Assembly: GCA_914767715.1 (NCBI GenBank)
Contig: OU612066.1
Location: 8,563,001 to 8,627,000 of the forward strand
Length of the DNA stretch: 64,000 nucleotides
Direction of reading: 5' to 3'
Source of the DNA: Membranipora membranacea
Taxonomy: Eukaryota; Bryozoa; Gymnolaemata; Cheilostomatida; Membraniporidae
Shown: positions 11,065 to 40,156 of the stretch, in pieces
How positions within the stretch are numbered: the first letter of the stretch is position 1
Layout: each line of letters starts with the position of its first letter
Position numbers and translations under genes: made by a program
The notes under the pieces: generated by a model
Databases searched by the model: none
The model's input: the letters and a program-made list of their open reading frames with translations, nothing else
Told to the model about the DNA's origin: nothing

Positions 11065-14000
11065 TTACATATGGGGAATAAAGCTAGCTATGTCAGCTTG
11101 ACGCTGTCGGTGTGTTTCAGGATCTGTGTCACCGTCTAGTTCGGGTACCTGCTGTGTCAGACACATTAATGTCGAAACACCGCAGAGCAGTGAGTCCAGC
11201 AGCATATTCAGTGATCCTGATACCTTCATACCATTCTGAAAGAAGAAATATGTCTCAATATAATATTTCAATCTAAAATTCAATTTATTAATTCACTATT
11301 ATAATGATCCAGGAGTCGTGTCCTCATTGTACCTGGGCAGACAACCTCTTATTCCTACATGTAGTGTGAAAATACCTCAAGCAATTTTGATAAAGCAAGT
11401 GCCTTATCATAATATTCATATCGCATGGCACAGTGCACAGCCCAGTGATTGGTGTATGAAAAGGCACTCATAATCAGTTCATTGTCACGTGTTCATGTCA
11501 CCACCAGCAATCATATGATTAATTTCATAAACTAAACCACACAAATCTATCAACTTACATTACTTTTGAGTCCTCTGCCGACTGTTTTCAACGTCTCAGA
11601 CATCATCTGAAAATGAGCTGCAACATCCACTGGTTCTGTCTGAGTTACCTGTAAGGAAAGGTGATCAACTGTTATAATATGGCTCATTATGTATGTATGC
11701 CAGACAAGTTGACATTTGCAGTTAACACACGCTCTCTCATTTGAACTTGGGGGTTTCTCTGCCCATCGTCTTCATTCTTCAATTTACTCCGATGTTTAAT
11801 GGATCGATGAGCAAACTTTATTCAGATCTAGCTGTCAGAAACCTATATTCAGGGTGGAGTGAGTTTTGCCAAATTCTGAAGGTCAAAAAAATTCATATAA
11901 CCTTATCATTTTTGGAGTTTTAGGTTGTTGTAAGAATATTGAGGGAATCTAAAAAGTTGATTAACTGCTAAGTGTAACACTTATCTGTGTACCACTATGG
12001 TTGTATACATGTTTCATAAGACAAAAGCTTCACAACCTACACATTACACATTTTCTTCAATACATCATAATCATTTCAGACATAGTCATGACACTCACTA
12101 AGTGGTAAAAACTCACCTTGAAAACTGGAGGATTGTTGGTGAGATTTTTTCCAGATTGTTTGCTCGAGCTCCCAGATATTGGGATGTGATTTCTTCTCAG
12201 AGAGGCTAAAGCCTTAGATCCAAGGTACTTCAATGTGTCTGTACTGCCGTTACTTTTGGGGGCGCCATGAGTAGCCAACCTCTTTGCCTTTCTCTTCCAT
12301 TGCTAAAAAAGAGAGACCAACGTAAACTCCTTTATCAATAATCTTATCAATATTGGCCTACCTTTATCGTTGATTCATAATGCGAAGATGAATATGCAAT
12401 CTCCATGGAGTTGGCGACTCAATCGGCGTCATTATTCCTTATCATATAATTGCAAAATGTACATATCCCTCATTAACTTGAGGGCAACTCTTGAGAGATA
12501 TTTGTAAAGTTAGTTACCATCCTTACATTTTTCTCCTTCAGAGGAATAGACCACCATACCTCTCCCAGCTTTTTGTTCATTGTGCCAAAGTCTAGAAAAT
12601 AAAAAAAAGCATAGTTAAATAGACAACATCACCTTTTGTAATCTCTAAATTCCATCAAGTGCCATTATGACGATGAAATTATTTCACTAGGAAATATCAA
12701 AGACCAAGAAAGCCACTCCCTCAAGTGTATGATGAAATTGATCAAACAATCAATCAATCAATCAAACAGCCAGCGAAGAACCTCAGACTACGAAGAACCT
12801 AATTAGTTGAGTATTACGGTATTTGCCAAGGACTTAGGTTTTTTATGAATATGTGGCATTCGCAGTGTGCCCTGATGGTACAGCACATAACCATTTACCT
12901 GATATTGTAGCTTAGACGACCAATATAACCAAACCTACAACAATTCAGATTAATCTTCATTGTAACTACTCACCCATTCCCGGACACTGTGCTTGTAGTT
13001 TAGCTCTGTAACTATTACACCACATGGTGTATGCTGTTGGCATTCTGTTCCTTTTAGCCTGATAAAAGATATCAAGTATAAAGCATACTCAAACTCATAG
13101 AATTGGTCATTGTGTGCTCTTGCTCATCCATTAATATAATAGCTATTATGTACTTTCTATGTCGACGGGTGTCCCACATTCATAGCTCTTATAAAACTCC
13201 TATATAATCAATAAAAGAAGGAGAAACTTCCATTATTCTTTAATTCAGCTTTGAGCAAATATATATTATTCCTAATATTTCGACTTCAAAACAATTGCCC
13301 CTGCAATGTTTAAACAAAACTTGGATTCCACAGAGCAAGAAGCGCTTACCTTCTTGCCATCTTTAGAAGCTTCATGTTTAGCTATGGCTGATGCGGCCTT
13401 TGCTTCAGCTTTCTTTGTCTCAAAAAATTTAGCAGCCTTGTTTGAATTAGAAGGCAAATCTGCTTCAACACTGTAATCCTCGGCAAGCTATAAATTATGG
13501 ACATGGTGTTAGTACAGACTTAGCTCATAAAACATCATACAGTTCATAGATATCCATCGGTTTATCCCCTACCTATGTTTGATCAGAGCTGGGTTTTTTT
13601 TTCAATAAAATAAGTCTATCCAGACATGTTGCATGTGAGTAGTAGCAGTTCTAGTAAAACTTCAGGTTCAGTCGATTGCCTTAGCATCAGTGCTCCCAAC
13701 GTTTTCTGACAAAATCAAATCACAATAGTATACTAATTTCACCTTGGCTGGTAGTTTCCGCTGCCTTTTTCCGGATGCTGGCTCTGGTGATGCCATATCA
13801 ATCTTGAGCTCAACCGGTTTTTCTACAATGATATCATAATTCCTAGTCACTACATGGGAGAAAAAAATGAGAGTATAATAAGGATTATAAGCAGGGAAGA
13901 AGCTGTTTAGTTTCATTAAACTTGGATAATATGTAACAGGGCTAGTTATGTATGCAAAACTTACCTTGTTTCGGTGCTGGCTTGGGAGAGGTTTGTTTAG

Positions 14001-15621
14001 GAGATTTTGCTTTGCTTGTCTGCTTTGGGGGTTTGATTGCCTGGATTTCTTTCTTTACTGGCAGTGGCGGTAGCTCAGGGGCTTCGATCTCAATATCAGT
14101 AGGAAGGTGTGCCTGTTTCTTGGGTTTCCCAGTAACTTTCTTTGGGGCTTGTCTCTTCTTTGGCGCATCAGGAGATTTACCTTGATAAGGAAATTTGTTT
14201 TATATAGTTCAAACATCTCTGTGCTTAATTATTCGGATTACTCATACTGAAACGAACAATTACCATAGTGTACTCAACCTACCTAGATTGACGTAGGGCC
14301 CTCCCAGAGCTGGAGACGATCCGCTACCCTTAGTTGGGTCTATCACAGGCTTAATAGTAACTTTCTTTGGAGCCTGCTTTTTCTTTGGATCGTCTGGTGA
14401 TTTTCCTTGAAACAAAAAAAATATTTATGTTAGCTTGGCAGACTGCTGTTTCGACATCTACAATTTTTATTCTGCCATAAAGAGTAGCTGGAAGGTTGAT
14501 TGGTATTTTTGTTATAACCACGCAACATTACAGGTTTGACCCAATTAGTCCATAGCATACCATAGCAAAGAAGCTTTGATAGCGCAAATGATCACATCCT
14601 TTGCTATCAAGCGAGAAGTCCCGGGTTCAATTCCTGCTCTTGTCTTGAGTGATTTACCCTGGCTTCTCCTTACCGCATACTTCTCAGACTCAGACAAATC
14701 ATGTAATCACAAAACCAACCGATGGAACTACTCATCCTTCTAACATCAAGGATGTGTTCTATCAGTAAAAATCAAAATTGTCCAGGTGTCTTTGAGCACT
14801 ATGGGTGTCAATCACCTGTTCTCTGGAGAGTATGGTCTCATACCACTACCCTCCCCCTACATAAGACAAGGCAAGACCATAGCAATTTTAACCTCACCTA
14901 TATTGATATATGGCCCTCCAAGTGCTGGGGATGATCCGTCACTCTTACCACCGCTCGTCACAGTTTTAGATGCAGAGCTAGTTGATATTTTCATCTTGCC
15001 TGTTGAAGCAGGTGTGGCAGGCTTTTGAGTCTCTTTAGGCTTAGCTGGAGTTATGACCTTGACATTACCTCCTGACGATGTTTTATTGTCTGTACTGACT
15101 ATCGGGGTGGCTTTGATGTTAGATATTAACGCTTTTCCCCCACTACCAAATTTAATAGTCAATTTGGGAACTGATTTAGAGTCATGGCCACTGGTAGATT
15201 CTGGTCTCAAAGGAGTTGGTGTCGTATCTATTTTTTTCTTTTTCTTAGGCTACAAGAACAAACATTAACAAGTTTTGAAGAGATCGGTGCTTATAAGATG
15301 CTGAGAATTGCTTGGGTTTACACACTGATTTTATTACTCTTCAGTACAGAGGGATTGTGTTGTGGTGAACATCTTATTATTAAACTGAGAATCATGGTGT
15401 AGACTATAGAAAGGGATAATCAAGTATTTGATAACTATAGCCTAGATCTTATCAGAAATATGTTGCTGCATTCCATAAACTCTGCTACAACTTGTAACAT
15501 TCATGTGTATTTATTAAGTAAATCTGCTTACCGGTGCATGACTTCCTGTCTCAGGTGTATCATATGAATCAAACTCAGACTCTAAAAGCTTAGCGGATTT
15601 TTTTCTGACTCTTTTGGACAT
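11065..15621 (-). CDS. HMGXB4: HMG-box protein HMGXB4
   Basis: Eleven minus-strand exons join in phase: 15532-15621 (ATG), 14898-15249, 14283-14405, 13965-14180, 13743-13849, 13350-13487, 12974-13058, 12527-12591, 12117-12302, 11559-11648, 11065-11235 (stop), giving 540 residues. Residues 1-300 are basic, Lys/Ser/Pro-rich and low in complexity. The HMG box (about 343-410) reads [45 protein letters not shown], matching the HMGXB4 box. The C-terminus matches the HMGXB4-specific tail: [17 protein letters not shown], then [16 protein letters not shown] and QQVPELDGD. Vertebrate HMGXB4 is a nuclear protein tied to chromatin remodelling (NURF) and Wnt regulation; that role is carried over by homology. 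Odd: exons 2, 3 and 4 share duplicated pieces (see findings). A SINE lies in the intron between exons 2 and 3. Confidence 0.9.
14565..14710 (+). repeat. tRNA-derived SINE (degenerate)
   Basis: A tRNA-like head: A-box-like TAGCGCAAATGATC near 14580, TATCAAGCGAGAAG, and a near-perfect B box in CCCGGGTTCAATTCC (14620-14634). The 7 bases that would form the acceptor stem do not pair, so this is not a working tRNA but the head of a SINE. The unrelated 3' body (14640-14710) cannot be bounded without other copies. It lies antisense to HMGXB4 in an intron. Confidence 0.6.
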
Positions 15622-17585
15622 CGTTGATTTCTACAAATGATGTGCTGAAAATAAACAGTTACCATACTTGCGGAACTCATATCACAGGCCAGCCGGTCTT
15701 AACAAGCTTGTTAAGACAGGCTAATCACAGGCATACAAAACTGGAGCTATGCTTGGGTATTGGATACAGCTTTGTCAGTGATTTGAGACCAAATTTATCA
15801 AATTTCAGCTCTCTAACCGATAAACTCATTGCACTATCATTCTCTGATACAGTAGTAGTTGTTGATAAAATGTCTTAGCCTTAGTCTTGGATTTGGCAGG
15901 GGGAGGAGAGGAATAAGTGGAAAGATATGGCCAAATAATGCTTCAGCCATCCTCAAACTCCTAGCAACGAACTCCCTCAAATATAAATAGCTCCCTGCAA
16001 GGCATAAAATAAAGACCTTTCACCAAGCTGTCTGTGGAATGAATCATATATATGAAGTTTCTGCTCAACCCAACCTTCTCCCTGACTCAACCCATCAAAC
16101 CAGATCTCAGTTGGGGTAAAAACAAGCATTAACTCCTCCTTGGTTGGTAAAACAATAATAGGGATAGAAACAAGTCCACCATGACATGGTAAAAACAAGG
16201 ATTGGGAGGGAATTGATAGAAATACCACTGAAGCTCACTATCACAGGCTTTCATGAATGAGGTATACTATCTAATCATAATAAAAATAATAACAATGAGT
16301 TGTATCCATTGAATTAGACTTTTTGTTGTACCAAGGAGTTTAAATGCTTGTTTTAGAAGATCCGCTTTGGTATCCAAAATATCCCTCAGTACATACATCC
16401 TTGGTACATACCCCCGATGTCATGAGTAGTCTCACCTTATTCTATTATTGTTTAAGCACTGCTAAACTCTACTGAGCTAGTGGAATTCTGTGAATTGTAT
16501 TGAAGTTTTAAAAAAGTTCCAAAAACCAAAAGCAAAATGTGTACAACAGACTCACTATCCAGCAAAGCTGTAATTCCATACAAGGATAGTGAGAAGTTTG
16601 TTGGGGAGCTAAGAAACTCTTTGAACTTATTTCAATCAAATTACATTTAGAAACTGAGCCATGCCCTACCTAGCCTTAAAACATAATACACCAAATAGTC
16701 TGAAAATAAGTACAAGGTTCTGGTGATATGATTTTGTTAGTTCTGTGTGCAGTGCATGAAGTAGAATTAAAGGGGTCAGGGTGTGGATTTGCTTTACACA
16801 AAATCTAATTTCCAAAAAAATCTGGATCGGGAGAATCTTTTGACAAGTCTGAAGTGTAGAAAGTCCCAACTGAATAAACACCAAGGGATTGCAGCTCATA
16901 AGGCCAACTCTGGTAGGAATCAACCATTTTGATAAGATGCCTGTTTTTTTGGCCCATCCTATTTATATATTATTTAGGCTACCAGCTGAGCAACCCAGTC
17001 TGACTGTGACGCAGAGTCTGAGTCTCCGAGTCTGTCTTAACCAAAACAAGTTTGTCTTGGGGGAGGGGGTATGATCATAGACATAGGGCTTTGCAAATTA
17101 TACACACCTGTACTTCCAGATGCCCATGCATGGTCTTACAATAGATAGATAACTCTCATAGTTGGTCAATCTTTTTACTGCAGCCATGTTGTTGTTCTAA
17201 GCAAGGAGTAAAAGTCTTTTACTCCTTGTTCTAAGTACTTATCAACTAGAGACTAGTCAAGCATTTTAGTTGTCAGGCTTAACTGCTTTAGTTAACCAGT
17301 TCAAGGAGTTGGCTAGGAAGAGATATCTGCCAGAGATCCGAGCAACAACAATGCGTAAGGCTTGTCAATACAGGCTCGGTAGCGTCATCAATGAACTGAT
17401 GGAGTTCATCGATGTCATTATGTACTAATATGAGCGCTCTCTAGTCCTTCCGTGACTCCTTGTCAATAGGGCCGCTCCATACAATCCATAAAGGTGAAAT
17501 ATATGTTTCAATATACATGAGCTAAGTTGTTTTCACAGGGTTGGAGATAAGACACCTGTACCTACCTTAACACTTTGCTGAGGAG
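15622..17585. other. Divergent intergenic region between HMGXB4 and the Ly6 gene
   Basis: Upstream region of both genes. It contains an inverted repeat GTACCAAGGA / TCCTTGGTAC at 16328-16337 and 16398-16407 and a micro-palindrome at 17194-17235. No coding exon was recognised; the open frames here have no family features. Confidence 0.55.
17194..17235. repeat. Micro-palindrome CAAGGAG...CTCCTTG with 8-bp direct repeats
   Basis: The direct repeat GTTCTAAG (17194-17201 and 17228-17235) encloses CAAGGAGTAAAAG at 17202-17214 and its inverted partner CTTTTACTCCTT ending at 17227. The arms pair perfectly around a one-base centre if the first G of the right repeat is counted in the palindrome. Confidence 0.85.
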
Positions 17586-19335
17586 ATGAGACATTCATCT
17601 CTTATAGCGTCCCTCGCTGCTCTACTGAGTATTGTGGTCTCAGTCTCTAACGGTCAGCAGGAGGTCTCTAACGTTCAGCAGGAACGTGTTGCCGGTATCA
17701 AGTATGGTAAGTTTCCCAGACAGATCTCACTCAATGATTACCTATTGTAAATTGATGTACTTCTGTTGATGACCTATAATAGATGTCTTCTTGCCCAATC
17801 ATCTGATTTCTAATTCGTACCTTGGAACATGACAATGACAGCTTTCGAGACACTGGCCTATTTGAAAAAGGGCTCGAAGTATACTTAGTGCGTTCCCTTT
17901 TAGAGGGTAATACATGATAGTATTTATTCACTTTTATTGTCAATGGGACAATATTGATCTGTGGACAGAATTAACAAGGAATCAAATGGTTTTTTTTCCC
18001 AAGCAGTACATCATTGATATCAATGACTCCTAATAATAAACCTTCGTAAAAGAAGTTTCTTTGATACCGAACACTTGATTTCCAATTTGCAGACTCTGTT
18101 TTCATGATCAATTCTTTTTTTCTCTTTTTTTCTAAGTTGAGCCGCTGAACAACAGAGCAGGCGGGGACGAAAATGATGGTGATAAGTATGACTGTTATAG
18201 ATGCAATCGATTCAAAGGAGGCGGACAAGCGTGTCCCGAGACAATGAGACAAGTACCAGGTAAATGTGAAATGGGAAAGATCACATCGTGTGGATTTGAC
18301 TCCTTCACTTTCAGCGCTCAGATATGTTATCACGCTTGGGCACAGTGGGATATGATGGTCAGAATCAGTTTTTTCCTAAAATTTACACCACGTTCAATAT
18401 ATTGTTGTAATACCATTACATAATTAATTTCTGTGCATTTTACCTTATATAGATTTTTCAATCACATATTAGGGATCAAGGTAAACTACGTCACTCAGTT
18501 TAAATACTGTCTTGTTGTCATGTGGATATTTGTATATAAAGGCTGTGTGGTTTATGCTCATAATGTTGCCATTGCAGGGTTCACAGTACCAGATGACGCC
18601 CCGCCAGCTGACGTGATTGTCAGGAACTGTGAAATATGTCTGAAAGTGAAGACTACTATGTGGTATAGAAACAGAGATTATATTGTTGACAAATTGAGGA
18701 TACAGAATGTTGACCATTTTGAAAGTAAGTCACCTTATTAATAATATCAGTCCATATGATTCTACTATTTATAACTCCATAACACGTATACTTGGTAGTG
18801 GTAGTCGTGGCTCTAAAAGTTTGTAAAGGTCATGAAATCTAGTTTTGATAATGGCGGTACCCTGAGTGGTGAGTTAGGTACCCTGGATTGATAAAAAAAA
18901 GCCTTGAGTTGTATTCACATGACATGACAGAGGGCAACTCCAAAATTATTGTACCATGTCTTATAAGACCTCATTATAATTGAAATTTTTTTAGCTTTCA
19001 TAGGGCACTGATAATTATCATTCATAACCTCATCACTCTGTTTGCCTAGTCACGGATGAGACTGATTATCCGTCCTTAGATTGATATGTAAGTTCTAAGT
19101 ATCGGAATATGTCCCTGTTGATTATCACTCAGGTAGAGAGGTAATCTCACGTACCTGTATAGAGGATAAGAAGGATGCCAGATTAACATCTGGTTGTGTT
19201 TCTGAGAAGTCCCTGGGTGGTACTGTAGAGAGATGCTACTGTCAAGGTCATCTCTGTAATAGCTCACCTGTCACTACAGTGTCAGGTGCTCTCTCGCTCA
19301 CAGCACTGTCACTAACCATCATGAACATGTACTGA
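17586..19335 (+). CDS. Secreted Ly6/uPAR three-finger protein, probably GPI-anchored
   Basis: Exons 17586-17706, 18137-18259, 18578-18724 and 19133-19335 join through phase-1 introns into 197 residues. Residues 1-23 form a signal peptide (SSLIASLAALLSIVVSVSNG). The mature protein has ten cysteines in Ly6 order: YDCYRC, QAC, NCEIC, RTC, SGC, RCYC and LCN, the last being the signature C-x-C...CN. A hydrophobic C-terminal tail (VSGALSLTALSLTIMN) after NSS is typical of a GPI-anchor signal. The long linker between the third and fourth cysteines and the LKVK...VISRTC pattern recall invertebrate Ly6 proteins such as quiver/sleepless and the septate-junction Ly6 proteins; this is a family likeness and gives no precise role. 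Exon 2 was ended at CCAG|GTAAAT, because reading on breaks the phase and the cysteine pattern. Confidence 0.85.
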
Positions 19336-21209
19336 GATTTATAGACTACTGGTTATAATGTGTTTTTACTGTAAGATAATGTTTCGACACCAATCTATCT
19401 ATAATGCCTGTATTATCATGAGCTATTGTGAATGCAATTGGTCATATTTGAATTGCAAAGTTTTACTTACATGTCAAAATTCTGTGAGAGCATTCCATTA
19501 TTATACATTCCAATATTTTTACCATTATTGTATATTTTCCATTAACAAATCGTACTTTTTACTTCACCTTTACTATACAGCTGATTCAGTTGTGCTATGC
19601 AGATTTTTTTGGATTACATCTTTTGAAGCTGCTCTGTTTTATTTTAACATTATTCTCAGTGCTGTAAAATATTTATTGTCAAAGCTTCAATTGCATTTTT
19701 TTACTCTTAGCGAATCAGTTGAAGAATTTGACAATAATTCAATGCATGAGCCTATATCTGTTATCTGTAAAAACACAAAAATTAATAAATATTTCTTGAG
19801 CTCAATGCTCGGAAAGTGTAAAAGAAGTTCATGTGACGACCCACAGTCTGCCACTTATACCTTGCCACTTATACCTTCCAACAACTTTAGTGAATGTTGT
19901 CTGGAAACTCAACCTTAATCGATGTGACTTTGAGTCACCCCATGCAATTTGGTTTTTCTTGTTTTTTTAACACTTCTATCGGCAGTCTATTGCATTTCAG
20001 TAGCGGAATGTTTTCCGAATAGTGCCGAGAAAAAGAGGAAAAGGAAAAAAAGAATGCTTGAGAATGAAGATAAGTTAAAATGGAAATGGATTATTTGCAT
20101 AGCTATGGGAGATAAAATATCTTTGAGAAGAAAAAATCCTAAAATGTAATGATATTTCCATTATAGTATTGTGCAGAGGCAAAACCTGTTGCAGAGATAA
20201 AAAGATTATAATGTTATAATTGAAACAAAATATATTTTCTCAGTTTTATGCCATAATGTTTCCAAGTTCAACCTTTTTTTTGTCATGTACCCATTGGTCT
20301 CATGGGACCTGAATGTCATTTTGTGGATAAAACCTAGCCTGTCAGTCAACTGAGCAATCTAGACAACATGATGACAAAAACTGTCAATTGAAATGTCCTC
20401 AGAGAATTATCCTCCAACAACATGCCGCTAGCAACCACCCAATTCACCTATCCAGCTAATGAGAAGGAAACTAGGGTTGGAGATTAGTTGGCCAACAGAC
20501 AAAGGGTGTTATTGTGATTAAATCACAAGGCTTGGAAATTCAAAAGCAATCTTACAGTTACCACATCTATTTGAGAGATGGCAATGAGTGCATGGGATGA
20601 AATGGCAGAATGAAAAGGGGAAATCAATGATCCAGTTGTGAGTTTTGGTTGATGGTATGAGAAAAAAATAGGTCTCTCTTTACATTAAAAAATGTTCTCA
20701 GTGTTGAGCAACAGAACTAAATATGTGTTGGTTGTTGTTTTATTTGATAAACTGTAGCTAACCTAACTACCACCATTAGTTCAGAAAAATTGTACATAAG
20801 TGAAATGCAATGAAAGACAATGGTCAGACTTGAGATTGCTAGTAATGTCAAGCCTGGAGAGTGAAAGTACGAAGTTGTGTCATTAATAGATGAGATATAA
20901 TCCTGTGTTTGTAAGCCTCACCATTCACCATTCAACAGGAAAAATATAATATTTCTTTGATAGAACAGAAAGGGAACAAAAATGTCTTGTTGATGCATCA
21001 AGATGATCGGGATGCCAACATCCGAGTAAAGCTGCCAAAAACGAGGGGATTCGTACCACAACCTAAATTAGAGAATTATCATATTACGGTATCAGGATCC
21101 TTCCTATGGGTATTATTGCTGCCCAGCATACAAAAAATTGATTTATACGATTGGTATCATCAAGATAACAATGGAAAAAAATAAATAATTGAAATAAATT
21201 AGAATGAGT
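19336..21209. other. Ly6 3' UTR and tail-to-tail gap to FASN
   Basis: An AATAAA at 19784-19789 fits as the Ly6 polyadenylation signal. A TTTATT near 20740 could be the FASN signal on the minus strand. A 186-codon open frame (19358-19918) and a 75-codon one (20957-21184) on the plus strand show no recognised domains and are not called as genes. Confidence 0.5.
19784..19789 (+). terminator. Probable polyadenylation signal of the Ly6 gene
   Basis: AATAAA about 450 bp past the stop codon. Confidence 0.45.
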
Positions 21210-38292
<17,083 letters not shown>

Positions 38293-40156
38293 CTGAAATA
38301 TTCGAGCACATTCTCACATTTAATTTGTTTATAAACTATTATTAATTAAACAGACCTTATCGAATTCCTCTACCTTGCACGGCAACACAATGTTATTTAA
38401 ATTAAATAAATAAATATATCAATAACGATAACTTTGCATGAGTAGTCAATCATCTTCCATTATGTATAAAATAAAAATAATAAATTAATTGAATTGCCTC
38501 AGCTGCTAACCTTGTTTTGTTTTTATTTTTGCACTAGCAATATCCTGTATAAGAGCAGAGACCGATCTACAGCAATCAACACTTGTGTCACCACTGATGT
38601 TTCGGTTGTCTTCTCGCTTGTTATAAAGCTAAAGCGCTTTCCTCATATGCCTGTACTGTAGTCTAGTATGTATGCAGATATAATGTAACCACTTCCTGAA
38701 CCCTCGAGTCGATCAGTGAACTTTAAATTATGAGGGCATTTATAATGAATTTATATTATGCCCGTTAAAGTATCGATAGAATTATTGAGTCATTAGATGT
38801 AGCTGCGCAGATATGTGCGAAGACGCCGGTTCTTTGCTTGCAGTGGCTGTCAGTGTCAAACTTTAATTCCGCACTGTAAGTTGTGATTTATTTGTAAGTG
38901 AAGAAATGCAGTGTTCGCAACTCTACTGCTCAATTGAAAATGTGAATAGTTTCAGCGTATTCAGATGACTCAAATGATATCCATTATTGGATGGTGTGCT
39001 AATTATCAAATCAATACTAAGCAATAGAGATGGATGGGACCATAGGCTTGTACTTCATGTGTTGCATTATAGCGCCATACACCCTGGTGCCACCCGAGCA
39101 ACCAATCATAACAATGTTATTGTCTTTGTGTTCCAATAAGAAACGGTGTTACAAAACTAAAATGGTTATGTTTGAAACAAGAAAATAACAGGAAGCCACG
39201 ACTACAAGAGAAGAAAAAAGTGCAAAAAATAAAAAGTAGAATGAATGAAATAAAATAATTCTCAGAACATTTACATAGTTGTTGGATTTGGGTTTAAAAC
39301 CATGCATTCCATGTAAAGTCATATGCATGTGTAACATGACAGTGAATGGATGCCACTAATTACCAATGTGTGTGTTGTGAATTGTGATGCATGGGATGGT
39401 TGCTTTGCTACTTTTGTTGAAGTAAAAGTGTACAACTACAAGTACATGCATTTTTATGATGGTCTTTGCAGAAGTTTATGAATGCAAGGAGTTAGAGGGA
39501 GACTGTATCATCTCTCCTGCCTTCACTTAGTGCCTATAAATCGGCCTATTGCCCTATGTTACAGAAATTAATCAGTGATCCATTCTGTTCACTAGTTCAA
39601 TCCACACTCACATGGTCCCTCTTATAGGCCTAAATTCAAGAACTTATGAGTACCTACCCCACTGCCTGTGCAATCTTGGACAGTGTCAACTCTGTAGAGC
39701 TACAGCTCTCAGGTTTTCATTCTTTTGAAAACTGAGACACAGACATTGCAACATTATATGTTAATATTCAACACTGTGTGACAGATTACTAAAGATCCAC
39801 AGTGTTTTCCAAACTGCCTAATTCCTACCAAAACTTGAGCATTGGCTTTCAAGTTTTATTAATTGCGTTAGGGCTCATACGTATGTATACGCAGGTCTAA
39901 AAACAAAAACAGTCTTGCATATGACCATCTGTGATCTGAATGAGAGTTTGTCTTTTTTCTGTCGGATTTGACTCTAAGATGTAATTAAGCAAGTTTGATT
40001 GGATTTTTCAATGATGTACAAATTTTTTTACTATAAAATAGGGGTTTTAACGTCCAATGACAAAGCAAACAGGTGAAGTGTGTCACGTTCATGTGTCTGC
40101 ACTTACATATGATGTACTAGGAAGTTTGGTTCTGTTCGTAGAGTTCTGGCTGCGTT
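38293..40156. other. Shared head-to-head upstream region of FASN and TBL2
   Basis: 1.86 kb separate the two start codons. CCAAT-type sites occur near 39101 (ACCAATCA) and, reversed, near 39132. I saw no clear SREBP site, TATA box or CpG-rich core. A FASN 5' non-coding exon probably lies here, given the splice acceptor just before the FASN ATG. No coding exon was recognised. Confidence 0.5.

Noticed and set aside
14573-14645. Functional tRNA gene
   Set aside because: B box is good, but the acceptor and anticodon stems do not pair, so it was called a SINE head.
17303-17456. CAAGGAGT ... ACTCCTTG pair as a full-length relative of the micro-palindromes
   Set aside because: Inverted ends of only 8 bp and no flanking direct repeat.
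18260-18360. Extension of Ly6 exon 2 through CEMGKITSCGFDSF to about 18358
   Set aside because: Needs a weak donor in the wrong phase and adds cysteines that break the ten-cysteine Ly6 pattern; CCAG|GTAAAT in phase 1 gives a canonical domain.
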